Below are positions 43,574-52,484 of a stretch of DNA of 64,000 bases, piece by piece; the stretch's first letter is position 1, and every line of letters starts with the position of its first letter. Under the pieces are notes generated by a model. The model saw only the letters and a list, made by a program, of their open reading frames with translations. It searched no databases and was not told where the DNA came from. The stretch spans positions 1,674,001 to 1,738,000 of the forward strand of contig NZ_FRCH01000001.1 in the NCBI RefSeq assembly GCF_900142825.1. Reading direction: 5' to 3'. A program made the translations under genes and the position numbers. Origin of the DNA: Rhodanobacter sp. OK091. Lineage in GTDB: Bacteria; Pseudomonadota; Gammaproteobacteria; Xanthomonadales; Rhodanobacteraceae.

Positions 43574-44794
43574 ATGGACTCGCTGATCACAGCCGCGGCG
43601 CGCGCGCTGGCGGCCGGTGATCCGTTCGGCGCATTGAACCGGGTTGCCTTGCGCAACGACGCACCTGCGCTGGCGCTTCGAGGCATCGCGATGGCGCAGC
43701 TCGGCGATCTGGTTCGGGCGAAGGCGCTCATGCGCAGCGCAGCGCGCGCCTTCGGCTCGAAAGAGCCCATGGCCCGCGCGCGGTGTATCGTCGCCGAGGC
43801 CGAGATCGCGCTGGTCTCGCGCGACCTGGGCTGGCCGGCGAAGGCGCTCGACGCCGCGCGGGTGACGCTGGAAGCGCATGGCGATAGTGTGAACGCCGCG
43901 CATGCGCGCTATCTCGAAGTCCGACATCTGCTCTTGATCGGGCACCTCGACGAGGCCGAGCACAGGCTCGCCGAGCGCGATCCCCCGCACCTCCCGCCCG
44001 CGTTGCAGGCAGCCCGCGAACTGCTCGTCGCGGGAATCGCGATGCGCCGCCTGCGGACGAAGGAGGCGCGCGATGCGCTCGCCAATGCCGGGCGCGCCGC
44101 GCGCCAAGCCGGGATCCCTGCACTGACGTCGGAGGTCGAAAACGCATCGCTGGTCCTGAACACGCCTTCTGCTCGCCTGATGGTCCGTGGCAAGGAGCGG
44201 CTCCTGCTGCTCGAGGAAGTCGAGGCGTTATTGGCATCGAAGGCGCTTGTCGTGGACGCGTGCCGTCATGTCGTGCGCGACGCAGGCACAGTGATCCCGC
44301 TGGCACGACGCCCGGTATTGTTCGCGCTTGCGCGCATGCTGGGCGAAGCGTGGCCCGGCGACGTATCGAGGGACACGCTGGTCGCACGGGCGTTCCGGGC
44401 GAAGCGCGCCGACGAATCGCATCGCGCGCGGTTGCGCGTCGAAGTCGGGCGGCTACGCGCCATGCTGAGCCCGCTGGCCGATGTGAGCGCGACCAAGCAT
44501 GGGTTCGCACTGGTGCCGCACCGTGCACGCGAGGTCGCGGTATTGATGCGGCCCGTCGAAGAGAAGCACGCGGCGGTGCTGGCCTTTCTGGCTGATGGCG
44601 AGTGGTGGTCGAGTTCGGCTCTGGCACTGGCGCTTGGAACCAGCCAGCGTACCGTGCAGCGCGCACTCGACGCACTGGCGGAGGCAGGCAAGGTACAGTC
44701 GTTGGGTCACGCGCGGGCTCGCCGCTGGATGACTCCGCCCGTGCTGGGATTCACGACGACCTTGTTACTCCCCACGCCGTTCCCTGGTGAGTAG
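43574..44794 (+). CDS. Transcriptional regulator-like protein: helical repeats plus winged HTH
   Basis: A 406-residue protein. Residues 1-200 are TPR-like helical repeats ('ALALRGIAMAQLGDLVRAKA', 'LEVRHLLLIGHLDEAEHRLA'). Residues ~205-310 resemble a winged-helix/OmpR-type module ('PLARRPVLFALARMLGEAWP', then 'ARLRVEVGRLRAMLSPLADV'). The C-terminal part has a second HTH: 'SSALALALGTSQRTVQRALD'. The order repeats first, DNA-binding last, is the reverse of SARP-type activators. It is divergent from the DUF899 gene and directly upstream of a beta-propeller gene, so it may control both. No ligand is evident. Confidence 0.75.
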   Translation: MDSLITAAARALAAGDPFGALNRVALRNDAPALALRGIAMAQLGDLVRAKALMRSAARAFGSKEPMARARCIVAEAEIALVSRDLGWPAKALDAARVTLEAHGDSVNAAHARYLEVRHLLLIGHLDEAEHRLAERDPPHLPPALQAARELLVAGIAMRRLRTKEARDALANAGRAARQAGIPALTSEVENASLVLNTPSARLMVRGKERLLLLEEVEALLASKALVVDACRHVVRDAGTVIPLARRPVLFALARMLGEAWPGDVSRDTLVARAFRAKRADESHRARLRVEVGRLRAMLSPLADVSATKHGFALVPHRAREVAVLMRPVEEKHAAVLAFLADGEWWSSSALALALGTSQRTVQRALDALAEAGKVQSLGHARARRWMTPPVLGFTTTLLLPTPFPGE

Positions 44795-44803
44795 GATGGA
44801 AAC

Positions 44804-45478
44804 ATGAAACGATCAGCAGCCAAGATTCTCCGTGAATATGGGCCTTTCCCGGGTGTCAAAAACGTCGGTGGAGTCACCTTTGACGGCCAGCAAGTCTGGT
44901 TTGCCGCCGGAGACGCGCTGAAGGCCTTCGACCCGGCCAGCGGCAAGACGCTGCGCTCTATCGATGTGGCCGCGCATGCTGGGACGGCCTTCGATGGCCA
45001 GCACCTGTTTCAGATAGCCGAGGATCGCATCCAGAAGATCGATCCGGAGACCGGCCGCGTGCTCGCCACGATCCCGGCACCCGGTGGCGGCGGCGACTCG
45101 GGGCTCGCATGGGCCGAAGGAACACTCTGGGTGGGGCAGCATCGGGGACGGAAGATCCATCAAATCGATCCCGAAACAGGGGCGGTTCTTCGCTCCATCG
45201 AGAGCAACCGCTTCGTCACCGGAGTCACCTGGGTCGACGGAGAGCTGTGGCATGGCGTCTGGGAAAATGACGTGAGCGAGCTGCGGCATATCGATCCGCT
45301 GACGGGAGCGGTCCTGGAGAAACTCGAGATGCCACCTGGAGTCGGCGTGTCGGGGCTCGAATCCGACGGCGGCGATCAGTTCTTCTGCGGAGACGGCGGC
45401 GGCGGAAAGGTGAGAGCCGTCCGCCGACCCAGACGAGCCCCCAGCTCCCGGATTCCTGTCGACGCCACGAGCAAGTAA
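44804..45478 (+). CDS. Beta-propeller protein, glutamine cyclotransferase/Vgb-like
   Basis: A 224-residue cytoplasmic beta-propeller of the quinoprotein-like/glutaminyl-cyclase fold. Repeats with the core G-x-W/L-W are seen: 'GGVTFDGQQVWFAAGDALKA', 'LAWAEGTLWVGQHRGRKIHQ', 'VTWVDGELWHGVWENDVSEL', each followed by 'IDPETG' turns. No signal peptide. It starts 9 nt after the upstream regulator stop, so they form one unit. Proteins of this type are often found beside DUF899 genes. The last ~25 residues are basic and probably disordered. Confidence 0.78.
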   Translation: MKRSAAKILREYGPFPGVKNVGGVTFDGQQVWFAAGDALKAFDPASGKTLRSIDVAAHAGTAFDGQHLFQIAEDRIQKIDPETGRVLATIPAPGGGGDSGLAWAEGTLWVGQHRGRKIHQIDPETGAVLRSIESNRFVTGVTWVDGELWHGVWENDVSELRHIDPLTGAVLEKLEMPPGVGVSGLESDGGDQFFCGDGGGGKVRAVRRPRRAPSSRIPVDATSK

Positions 45479-45661
45479 TCGAAGCGTTCGGACCCGGACG
45501 ATTCGAAATATCGGTTGGGCCTTTCCCGGGCCGGGGTCATGGTGGCCCTGCCCTGGCAACCGAGCAGCCAGGATTTCAGGTCGGTAAGATGTTCCTCTTC
45601 GCGGCCTCGCGCTATGGAGCCACTTCAGAGGAAGAAAGTTGTGGCGAGTGATGTGGCGGGT

Positions 45662-47143
45662 ATGAGTAGTCTGTTCGAAATTGCTTTTGACCCCCCGCCT
45701 AGAGGAAGCCGCCGATCTGCGGAATCCGTCTACGCGCAGTTGCGCGCCGCCATTCTCGATGGCCGGTTGGTTCCCGGGTCCAGACTCCCGGGGGAGCGTC
45801 AGTCGGCTGTCTTTTTCGGTGTATCGAGAAACACGGTTGCCCGGGCTTATGCGAAGCTGGCGATCGAGGGGTTGATACAGTCCCGGCAAGGATCGGGAAC
45901 CTATGTGGCGCCGAAGCAAAGCCGGCCGCCGCGCGAACGCCTGCCGACACAGCAGACGCCCGATCCACGTCTGAATTCACTATGGTCGCGGCCGGAGCTT
46001 GCCCGCACACTTAACTTCTGGCACGACAGTCAGCGTGCAAAGGCCTCAAAGGCGGCCGCATCCCTGGATTTTCGGCCCGCATTGGTCGATCCGCGATTAT
46101 TCCCCTTCGACATATTTCGTCGGGTCAGTGCCAAGCAGCTCCGGCGCATGGAATTAAAGCCGCCTGCGTTCAAGAGTCCGCAGGGCAATCAAGGGCATTT
46201 CCCTCTGAGGGCGGCGATCGCGACGCACATCGCCATCTCGCGTGCGCTCGTGTGCGAGCCCGACGATGTGCTGGTTACCGCCGGCGCACAGCAGGCTTTC
46301 GATATTCTCGCCCGTGTACTGGTAACCCCCGGGGTTACGACGGTCGCCATCGAAGATCCAGGCTACCCACCGATGCGCGCTGCGTTTCTCGCTGCCGGCG
46401 CCAAAATTGTGCCTGTACCGGTCGACGCGCATGGACTGGTGGTCGATGCCCTGCCAACCCCCGTACACATCGTCTGCGTCTGTCCTTCACACCAGTTTCC
46501 GTTCGGCGTATCGATGTCCGCGCAGCGGCGGGCGGCACTGCTCGACTTTGCCCGCAAGCATGGAGCAGTCATCGTCGAGGACGATTACGACGGAGAATTC
46601 CGGTACGACGGCACGCCGCTGCAGGCGCTGCGATCCACGGCGACCGCGGAGGACGTGTTCTACGTCGGCACCTTCTCCAAGTGCATGTTCCCCGCGCTTC
46701 GGCTGGGATTCGTAGTGGCACCCCAGTGGGCCTTGCCGGCGCTGATTACGGCGAAGAATTGTCTCGATTGGCATTGCCCGACTTTGACGCAAATGGCGGT
46801 GGCCCGTTTCATCGCCGATGGGCATCTGGCGCGGCACGTGCGCAAGCTCCGTGACATATACAGGAAGCGACGAGATCTCCTAGGGGAGATACTCCGATCG
46901 GACTTCTCGGGAGAACTGTCGCCGATGGAGTCGCATTACGGCATGCATGTCGCGGCGTTCTCGACGCTGCCCAAACGCCTCGAACGCGTCACCGCCCGAT
47001 TGTTGGAGTCGAACGTGCATTTGCATTCGTTCGAGCGCTATTTTTTCGGCGCGCCAACATCGGAAGGCCTGGTTTTCGGCTACGGGGCTGTCGACCTCGA
47101 GGATATCGAGCAGGGCCTGAAGGCGTTGCGGCGGGTGCTCTAG
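45662..47143 (+). CDS. MocR/PdxR-family regulator (GntR HTH fused to aminotransferase domain)
   Basis: A 493-residue regulator. The N-terminal GntR winged helix reads 'SVYAQLRAAILDGRLVPGSR' then 'VSRNTVARAYAKLAIEGLIQ'. The rest is a fold-type I aminotransferase-like domain with 'GAQQAFDILARVLVTPG', 'VIVEDDYDGEFRYDG' (Asp contacting the pyridine ring) and the PLP Lys in 'YVGTFSKCMFPALRLGF'. Such proteins sense PLP or an amino-acid adduct and control vitamin B6, GABA or related genes. No obvious target lies next to it. The start at 45662 begins the HTH; upstream frame extension is not family-like. Confidence 0.92.
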   Translation: MSSLFEIAFDPPPRGSRRSAESVYAQLRAAILDGRLVPGSRLPGERQSAVFFGVSRNTVARAYAKLAIEGLIQSRQGSGTYVAPKQSRPPRERLPTQQTPDPRLNSLWSRPELARTLNFWHDSQRAKASKAAASLDFRPALVDPRLFPFDIFRRVSAKQLRRMELKPPAFKSPQGNQGHFPLRAAIATHIAISRALVCEPDDVLVTAGAQQAFDILARVLVTPGVTTVAIEDPGYPPMRAAFLAAGAKIVPVPVDAHGLVVDALPTPVHIVCVCPSHQFPFGVSMSAQRRAALLDFARKHGAVIVEDDYDGEFRYDGTPLQALRSTATAEDVFYVGTFSKCMFPALRLGFVVAPQWALPALITAKNCLDWHCPTLTQMAVARFIADGHLARHVRKLRDIYRKRRDLLGEILRSDFSGELSPMESHYGMHVAAFSTLPKRLERVTARLLESNVHLHSFERYFFGAPTSEGLVFGYGAVDLEDIEQGLKALRRVL

Positions 47144-47162
47144 CCGCGAAATGCGGCAGGCA

Positions 47163-47196
47163 GCTCCGTCGCCGGAGATGACGGAGCCCGTGCTTT
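47163..47196. terminator. Convergent hairpin terminator
   Basis: GCTCCGTC (47163-47170) and its reverse complement GACGGAGC (47180-47187), nine-base loop, followed by a T-rich tract (TGCTTTCTT). It sits between the MocR gene and the convergent gene ending at 47202. Confidence 0.6.
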
Positions 47197-47201
47197 CTTC
47201 C

Positions 47202-47750
47202 CTAACGGGTGAACGTCATGATCCAGTTCGTCTCCCAGGTTTTGCCGCCATCGACGGAGAACGCTTGCTCGAAGCGGGACGAGTTCGGCTTGATGTCGGA
47301 GAAGCCGTTTCGCACCAGGATACGCCGTCCATCGAAAGTATCCGGACCATAGAAATCGCCGCGTCCGTCCTTGAACTCGCCGATCATGGCGGCGTCCAGC
47401 ATGCCGACACTGCTGTTTGTCCAGTTCAGATTCCACTGATGCGACGTGGGGTTGTACAGGCGAAGTCCGACGCCTTCGATATGGCCGGCCGGACCGTCCA
47501 CCTCGAGTTCGAACAGACTGGCGCGACCGTTCCAGACCTTGCGGACGATCGACACGCCGTCGTACGCCGTCCAGGTTGTCGAGCCGGCCAGCGGATGCAC
47601 AAGCCGCGATATGTGGGTCTTCCACGTACCGAAATGGAAGTCGAAGTCATGCTGGCCATCCCGTTCCGCCGCCTTTATCGGCCCAGCGGCCGCGAGCAGA
47701 ATCGCCGCCGATAACACCCAGGTTGTCCAGGTTCTTGCACGCTTGATCAT
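47202..47750 (-). CDS. Exported protein of unknown function (paralogue A)
   Basis: A 182-residue protein with a signal peptide ('WVLSAAILLAAAGPIKAAE', cleavage likely after AAA/KAA-E). The mature part starts 'HDFDFHFGTWKTHISRLVHP' and shows a beta-rich lipocalin- or DUF1579-like pattern, ending 'FSVDGGKTWETNWIMTFTR'. It is clearly paralogous to the divergent gene at 48021 (shared HDFDF.G.W.TH, VWNGRA, GEFKDGRG-like, and DGG.TW motifs). The start at 47750 gives a normal signal peptide. Possibly binds a small hydrophobic ligand in the periplasm; not established. Confidence 0.82.
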   Translation of the reverse strand: MIKRARTWTTWVLSAAILLAAAGPIKAAERDGQHDFDFHFGTWKTHISRLVHPLAGSTTWTAYDGVSIVRKVWNGRASLFELEVDGPAGHIEGVGLRLYNPTSHQWNLNWTNSSVGMLDAAMIGEFKDGRGDFYGPDTFDGRRILVRNGFSDIKPNSSRFEQAFSVDGGKTWETNWIMTFTR

Positions 47751-48020
47751 AAGGTCCACCGAAGAGTTGAATAAACCAGGCCGTATTGCCGCGAAGGAAT
47801 CGACTGTGGATCGCATTATTCCAACTGCGTCCAAGGTTATAGACGCCACTTTCCGGGAAAACGTGCAGGCCACTTGAGCGTGAAAGTCGGCACTTTGGAT
47901 CGAAGCCTCCCCGCCTCGCATCCGGCGAAGTGGACCACCGCAAATTTCTCCGACTGGCCCCTCTAGCGCCGCGGGTTTTCCCTAAAGTCTCATCCTGGAC
48001 TTGGTTATGCGGAGAGCGCG

Positions 48021-48572
48021 ATGACGTGGAAACTGCTGTTACGTGGAGTCATGATTGCCGGTGTTCTTGCATGCTTGTCTTTGAATGCAGGAGCCGAGTC
48101 GCCCAAGGGCGGCTCTCATGATTTCGACTTCGCTCGCGGGGTCTGGCATACACATGCCACGCAAGTGCTGGACCCGTTCGATGGCGGAACCCACACGGTG
48201 GTCATGGACGGCACGAAGACAGCGCGGCCAGTTTGGAATGGCCGCGCGTGGCTTGAGGAAATCGAGGCCGACGGCCCGAATGGACATTGGGAAGGCGCGA
48301 CGTTTTTCGTCTATAACTCCAAGGCCGGGCAATGGAGCCAGACTTACATCGACAGCGATTCGGGAGAGATCGAAGCCCCGACCATCGGAAGCTTCAAAGA
48401 CGGTCGCGGCGAGTTCTTCGGCACGACCGTTTATAAGGGTCGCACGGTTCTGGTTCGCGGCGTCTGGTCCGACATCACGGCCAATTCGCATCGCTTCGAG
48501 ATTTCCTACTCCCGGGACGGCGGCCAGACATGGGCAACCGCGTTCAAGGCTTATTTGACGCGGCTCAAGTGA
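48021..48572 (+). CDS. Exported protein of unknown function (paralogue B)
   Basis: A 183-residue paralogue of the gene at 47202. It has a signal peptide ('LLLRGVMIAGVLACLSLNAG', cleaved near AGA-E). The mature part carries 'SHDFDFARGVWHTHATQVLD', 'VWNGRAWLEEIEADGPNGHW', 'IGSFKDGRGEFFGTT' and 'SYSRDGGQTWATAFKAYL'. The two genes are head-to-head with 270 nt between their starts and probably share regulation. Function unknown. Confidence 0.82.
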   Translation: MTWKLLLRGVMIAGVLACLSLNAGAESPKGGSHDFDFARGVWHTHATQVLDPFDGGTHTVVMDGTKTARPVWNGRAWLEEIEADGPNGHWEGATFFVYNSKAGQWSQTYIDSDSGEIEAPTIGSFKDGRGEFFGTTVYKGRTVLVRGVWSDITANSHRFEISYSRDGGQTWATAFKAYLTRLK

Positions 48573-48634
48573 TCGCGTTCGCCGAAATACGCAAGCAATG
48601 AATCAAGCGCCAAGGCAACCACCATGCCGTTGAT

Positions 48635-49552
48635 TCAGAGCCTGAGCTCGGTGCGAAAGACGACGACCGCTTCGCCGCCGATGCGCACGGCGCTTGGCAT
48701 CATGGAGTCCGGGTCGATGGTTGCCTCGACCTTGACTTCGCCGGCGCGCCCCATCGCCTCGCCTTGCCTCATCGTGCAGGAAAACACGCCCTGCCCGCTC
48801 ACCAGCGACACCAGGCGGTGGCGTACGAGATAGGCACCGAGCGGACCGTTTCCGTTCCCTGTCACCGGATCTTCCGGAATGCCGATCGCGGGAGCGAACA
48901 TCCGGGCGTGCGCCAGGATTCCCGGTGCCGGATCGGCCGGCGTGAACAGGTGGTAGCCGTTGCAGCCGATGTTCCGGCTCAGCGCAGCCAGCGCGGAAAG
49001 ATCGGGCTCGATCTGATCGAGTACCGTGCGGCTGCGAAGCGGAACCATGACCTTGGAATGCCCGGTGGAGACGATTTCGATCGGCCCCCGGCCCAGGTCT
49101 TGTTCGTCGATGGCCAGGGCCGCGACCAGCGCATGGCGCGCGGCACTGTTCAGCACGGGACCGAAGGTTGGCGGGCGCTGGTGCATCCAGATGCGGAAGT
49201 CGTCGCCCTCGGTGGGTTCGATGTCGACCTGCAGCACACCGGCTCCTGTCAGCTGGCGCACGCTGCCGCGCGGCGCGCTGCCCTCGATGGCGCGCACGTA
49301 ATGGGCGGCTATCGTGGCGTGGCCGCAGACAGGCACCTCGGTCGTCGGGGTGAAGAAGCGGACACGGACGTCGTGATCGTCCGCCTCAGGCCGAAGGATG
49401 AACGCCGTTTCGGAGTTGTGCAGCTCACGAGCGATCGCCTGCATCTGCGCTTCGCTGAGACCATCGGCGTCGGGAACGACGCCGGCTGGATTTCCCGTGA
49501 AGCGCGTGCGGGTGAAAGCATCCACTTGATAGACGCGATAGATTTTTTCCAT
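48635..49552 (-). CDS. PhzF family isomerase-like protein
   Basis: A 305-residue PhzF/YddE-type protein: two similar alpha/beta domains. The first has 'YQVDAFTRTRFTGNPAGVVP' and the conserved Glu in 'LHNSETAFILRP' (the NxSET motif), followed by 'VRFFTPTTEVPVCGHATIAA'. The second ends with 'FAPAIGIPEDPVTGNGNGPL', the EDP.TG motif. Enzymes of this family catalyse isomerisation of small polar substrates; there are no phenazine genes here. ATG 49552, with EamA gene upstream on the same strand. Confidence 0.93.
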   Translation of the reverse strand: MEKIYRVYQVDAFTRTRFTGNPAGVVPDADGLSEAQMQAIARELHNSETAFILRPEADDHDVRVRFFTPTTEVPVCGHATIAAHYVRAIEGSAPRGSVRQLTGAGVLQVDIEPTEGDDFRIWMHQRPPTFGPVLNSAARHALVAALAIDEQDLGRGPIEIVSTGHSKVMVPLRSRTVLDQIEPDLSALAALSRNIGCNGYHLFTPADPAPGILAHARMFAPAIGIPEDPVTGNGNGPLGAYLVRHRLVSLVSGQGVFSCTMRQGEAMGRAGEVKVEATIDPDSMMPSAVRIGGEAVVVFRTELRL

Positions 49553-49603
49553 GCCGATCTCTCTCTATGAACCGCGGAATCAAGGCGCAGAATCCAAGAA
49601 GGC

Positions 49604-50506
49604 TCAGGTAGTCGAGGCCGAGTGCGCCTGAAGCCTTCTCGATCGAAGCGCCCCGAAGCCATTCATGCCCATCACCGCGACCAGAATCGCCACCGCGCCG
49701 ACGACCTGCATCGTCTCCAGCCGCCGGCCGAATGCCGCCACATCCACGGCGATGGCGACGACCGGATAGATGAAGGAAAGCGAGCCCTGGATGTAAGTGG
49801 GCAGCCGGTGGATCGCGTCGTACATCAGGATGTAGACCACTCCTGTATGCACTACGCCGATGATCACCAGAATGCTCCAGGTTGCAGCTTGTACGGGCGG
49901 GTGCGCCCAACTGGCGAACGGCGCCAGCATGACCGCGCCCACGCTGACATGGATCAGCGCGATCAGATGCGGCGGCGTGCCGGCGAGCTGCTTGGTGACG
50001 AGGGCGGCGATCGCCCACAGCGCGGCCGCCCCCAACGCCATGAGAATGCCGATGGTGTACCCGGCGCCCAGTGACGCGGTGGTCGCGCCCACCTGGACGA
50101 TCAGCACCAGCCCGCCGAAGGCCACCCCGAGCCAGACCAATTTGGCGAGCGTCACTCGCTCGCCGAGAAAGAACGCGCCCAGGCAGACCAGCATGAACGG
50201 CTGCGTGTTGTAGACCGTCGTGGCGATCGCTATCGACGCACGCGAATACGCGCCGAACAGCAACACCCAGTTCAACACGATGGCCACGCCGCCCAGCGAC
50301 GACAACGCCAGCACGCGACGCGTGAGGTGGCGGCGCAGCAGCCCCATGTATATGCAGGTGGCGAGGAGCGCCACGACACCGAACACGCACCGCCAGAACA
50401 CCACATCCAGCACCGGACGCCCGGAGGTCACCACGAACCAGCCGATGGTCCCGGAAACCGCCATCGCCACCGACATTTCGACGGTGCCACGTGTCTGTTC
50501 GCCCAT
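49604..50506 (-). CDS. EamA (DMT superfamily) transporter
   Basis: A 300-residue membrane protein with ten helices in two EamA repeats ('GWFVVTSGRPVLDVVFWRCV...' and 'AALWAIAALVTKQLAGTPPH...'). The features 'YNTQPFMLVCLGAFFLGERV' and 'GSLSFIYPVVAIAVDVAAFG' are the P..........GE type motifs at the end of each repeat. It probably exports an amino acid or small metabolite. The start at 50506 gives the normal first helix. It is divergent from an Lrp-type regulator at 50634, which likely controls it. Confidence 0.9.
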   Translation of the reverse strand: MGEQTRGTVEMSVAMAVSGTIGWFVVTSGRPVLDVVFWRCVFGVVALLATCIYMGLLRRHLTRRVLALSSLGGVAIVLNWVLLFGAYSRASIAIATTVYNTQPFMLVCLGAFFLGERVTLAKLVWLGVAFGGLVLIVQVGATTASLGAGYTIGILMALGAAALWAIAALVTKQLAGTPPHLIALIHVSVGAVMLAPFASWAHPPVQAATWSILVIIGVVHTGVVYILMYDAIHRLPTYIQGSLSFIYPVVAIAVDVAAFGRRLETMQVVGAVAILVAVMGMNGFGALRSRRLQAHSASTT

Positions 50507-50633
50507 GCCGCGCCCTCGCCTGTTGACTGCGCTCAATCTAGAGGGAAGACTGCGATTGCTCCATAAGAAAAGAAACACAGTTCGAGAAAATTGCCTCATT
50601 ATTTCAGGCAAAATATCCGTACAGGCTTATTTC

Positions 50634-51077
50634 ATGATCGATAACATCGATAGTGCCATTCTCAGGCTGCTGGCCGGCAACGCGCGCCTCTCGCTCAAGG
50701 AGCTGGCCGCCAGCATCCCGCTTTCCGCGCCAAGCACGTCGGAGCGGCTGCGACGCCTGGAAGAGCGCGGCGTCATCCGCGCCTATACCGTCGATCTCGA
50801 ACCGAAACTGCTCGGACATGCGCTGCAGGCGATCGTGAGAGTGCGGCCGTTACCCGGACGCCTGCGTGTCGTCCAGGAGCTGATCGAGTCCATGCCGGAG
50901 ATCGTCGAGTGCGACAAGGTGACCGGCGATGACTGCTTCGTTGCCCGCCTGTTCGCTCGCTCGATGGAACACCTCGACGAGCTCGTGGACCGCCTCGCCG
51001 TCGACGCCACCACGAGCACGGCCATCGTCAAGGGGCAGCTTATCGCGCGGCGGCCTCCGCCTATGGCGCCCGTCTGA
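50634..51077 (+). CDS. Lrp/AsnC family transcriptional regulator
   Basis: A 147-residue regulator. The HTH domain is 'DNIDSAILRLLAGNARLSLK' followed by 'PLSAPSTSERLRRLEERGVI', then the linker 'RAYTVDLEPKLLGHALQAIV' leads into the RAM/AsnC effector-binding domain with 'ECDKVTGDDCFVARLFA' (the G.YD-type stretch). It is divergent from the EamA exporter, a common arrangement for amino-acid-sensing regulators. Start 50634 chosen since the HTH begins at once. Confidence 0.93.
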   Translation: MIDNIDSAILRLLAGNARLSLKELAASIPLSAPSTSERLRRLEERGVIRAYTVDLEPKLLGHALQAIVRVRPLPGRLRVVQELIESMPEIVECDKVTGDDCFVARLFARSMEHLDELVDRLAVDATTSTAIVKGQLIARRPPPMAPV

Positions 51078-51086
51078 CGACAGCGG

Positions 51087-52214
51087 TCAATGGACCATGG
51101 CGTCGGGGTTTTCGTTGGCAAGCGGGCGCACATAGCGCACCAGCGATATCAACGTCTTGCCCGGCTCCTCGTTCATGACCTCATGCGCCGAATTTTCGAA
51201 CCAGACCAGCCGCTTCGAGGGCGCCTGCACCTTCTGGAACCAGGCCTCGCCGAGGCTGGATGAGACATTGTGATCGTGCCGGCCCAGAAAAAGGATCAGG
51301 GGACAATCGAGATGCTTGACGCCGCCGAGGTCCAATGTGAGCGCGTGGCTGAGCAATTTGTCGAGCGAGTAATTGCTCGCCTCGCCGATCAGCTGGACGT
51401 CGCGATCGGTGTATTCCGGCGATAACGACATGGCGGCGCTCTCGGCCTGACCGCCGGTTCGGCGGTACACCATCCCGCCGAACTGATTGAGCCACTTTCT
51501 CTGAATCATCAAACTGGAAAGTGGAACAGGTTTCGTTCCCTCGGCATACGGAGCGATGGACTCAAGCTCCTTTATCGCTTCCGTGTTTCCGGCCTTACGC
51601 GCCTCATCCATGGCGAATTGCCAACCTTGGCGCTCGCTTTCCGGCATGTTGGTCATCTGGCCGATACCGATATAGGCGTACAGCCAGTCGGGATGCCGCC
51701 GGGCCATTTCGAGCCCGAGGTACGAACCCCATGAATGGCCGAGTACGAAGACCTTCTGCTTGCCGAACTCTTTTCTCAGCCAGCCGATCATCTCTTCAGT
51801 GTCGGCAATCATGCGCTCCGGCGTGATCGTCGAGGCCACGGCCACTGGATCATTGGCCGCATAGGTGCTCCCTGCGCCACGTTGATCCCACTGCACAACC
51901 GTAAAGTATTCCTCCCAGCCGCGCTGGAAATACCAGCTCGTGGGCATCGACACCCAGCCGGGCCCGCCGTGCACCATGAGAAGAATGGGATTCCGCTTGT
52001 CGCTGCCACGAATGCTGACCCACTGATCGATCCCGCCAATGCGAACCTTCTCGTGCCGCTCGATACCATCGGGCGTCACGATGCGTCGCATGTCGGCGAT
52101 GATTTTCACGGCTTCGGCCCGATTGCTCGGCGACGGCGGCTCTTCGGCACGCAGGCATGACGCGCTGGCGCACAAAACAAACACGGCGATGAACGATAAA
52201 AATCTGGAACGCAT
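51087..52214 (-). CDS. Exported alpha/beta hydrolase, proline iminopeptidase-like
   Basis: A 375-residue secreted or periplasmic alpha/beta hydrolase. The signal peptide is 'FLSFIAVFVLCASASCLRAE'. The oxyanion segment 'ILLMVHGGPGWVSMP' (HGGPG), 'VVQWDQRGAGST' (DQRG.G.S) and the nucleophile elbow 'VFVLGHSWGSYLGLEMA' are the prolyl-iminopeptidase/tricorn-factor pattern. The acid is in 'LFLGRHDHNVSS' and the His in 'VWFENSAHEVMNEEP'. Substrate cannot be stated. The start 52214 gives the signal peptide. Confidence 0.9.
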   Translation of the reverse strand: MRSRFLSFIAVFVLCASASCLRAEEPPSPSNRAEAVKIIADMRRIVTPDGIERHEKVRIGGIDQWVSIRGSDKRNPILLMVHGGPGWVSMPTSWYFQRGWEEYFTVVQWDQRGAGSTYAANDPVAVASTITPERMIADTEEMIGWLRKEFGKQKVFVLGHSWGSYLGLEMARRHPDWLYAYIGIGQMTNMPESERQGWQFAMDEARKAGNTEAIKELESIAPYAEGTKPVPLSSLMIQRKWLNQFGGMVYRRTGGQAESAAMSLSPEYTDRDVQLIGEASNYSLDKLLSHALTLDLGGVKHLDCPLILFLGRHDHNVSSSLGEAWFQKVQAPSKRLVWFENSAHEVMNEEPGKTLISLVRYVRPLANENPDAMVH

Positions 52215-52484
52215 GAGTATCCCTTCGGTGGAAACGCTGGTGTCGCCAGACGGAGCAAGGCGCGTGCCAGTCGCAGATGACCACCGAACCGAACCATTCC
52301 AATAGCTTGGGCATGGCAACAAGGAGTGCGTCACTGTCCGCGGACAGGCTCACGGACGTCCGGAGCAGAAGGCCGGCTAACAGCCAAAAGCACACCCCAG
52401 CTCGAGCATCCGCGCAAATCGACGAATAGCCGGCACGTCTCGATGCCAGATACCCACACGCCCGTCCGCAACACTTGTTCGCCC

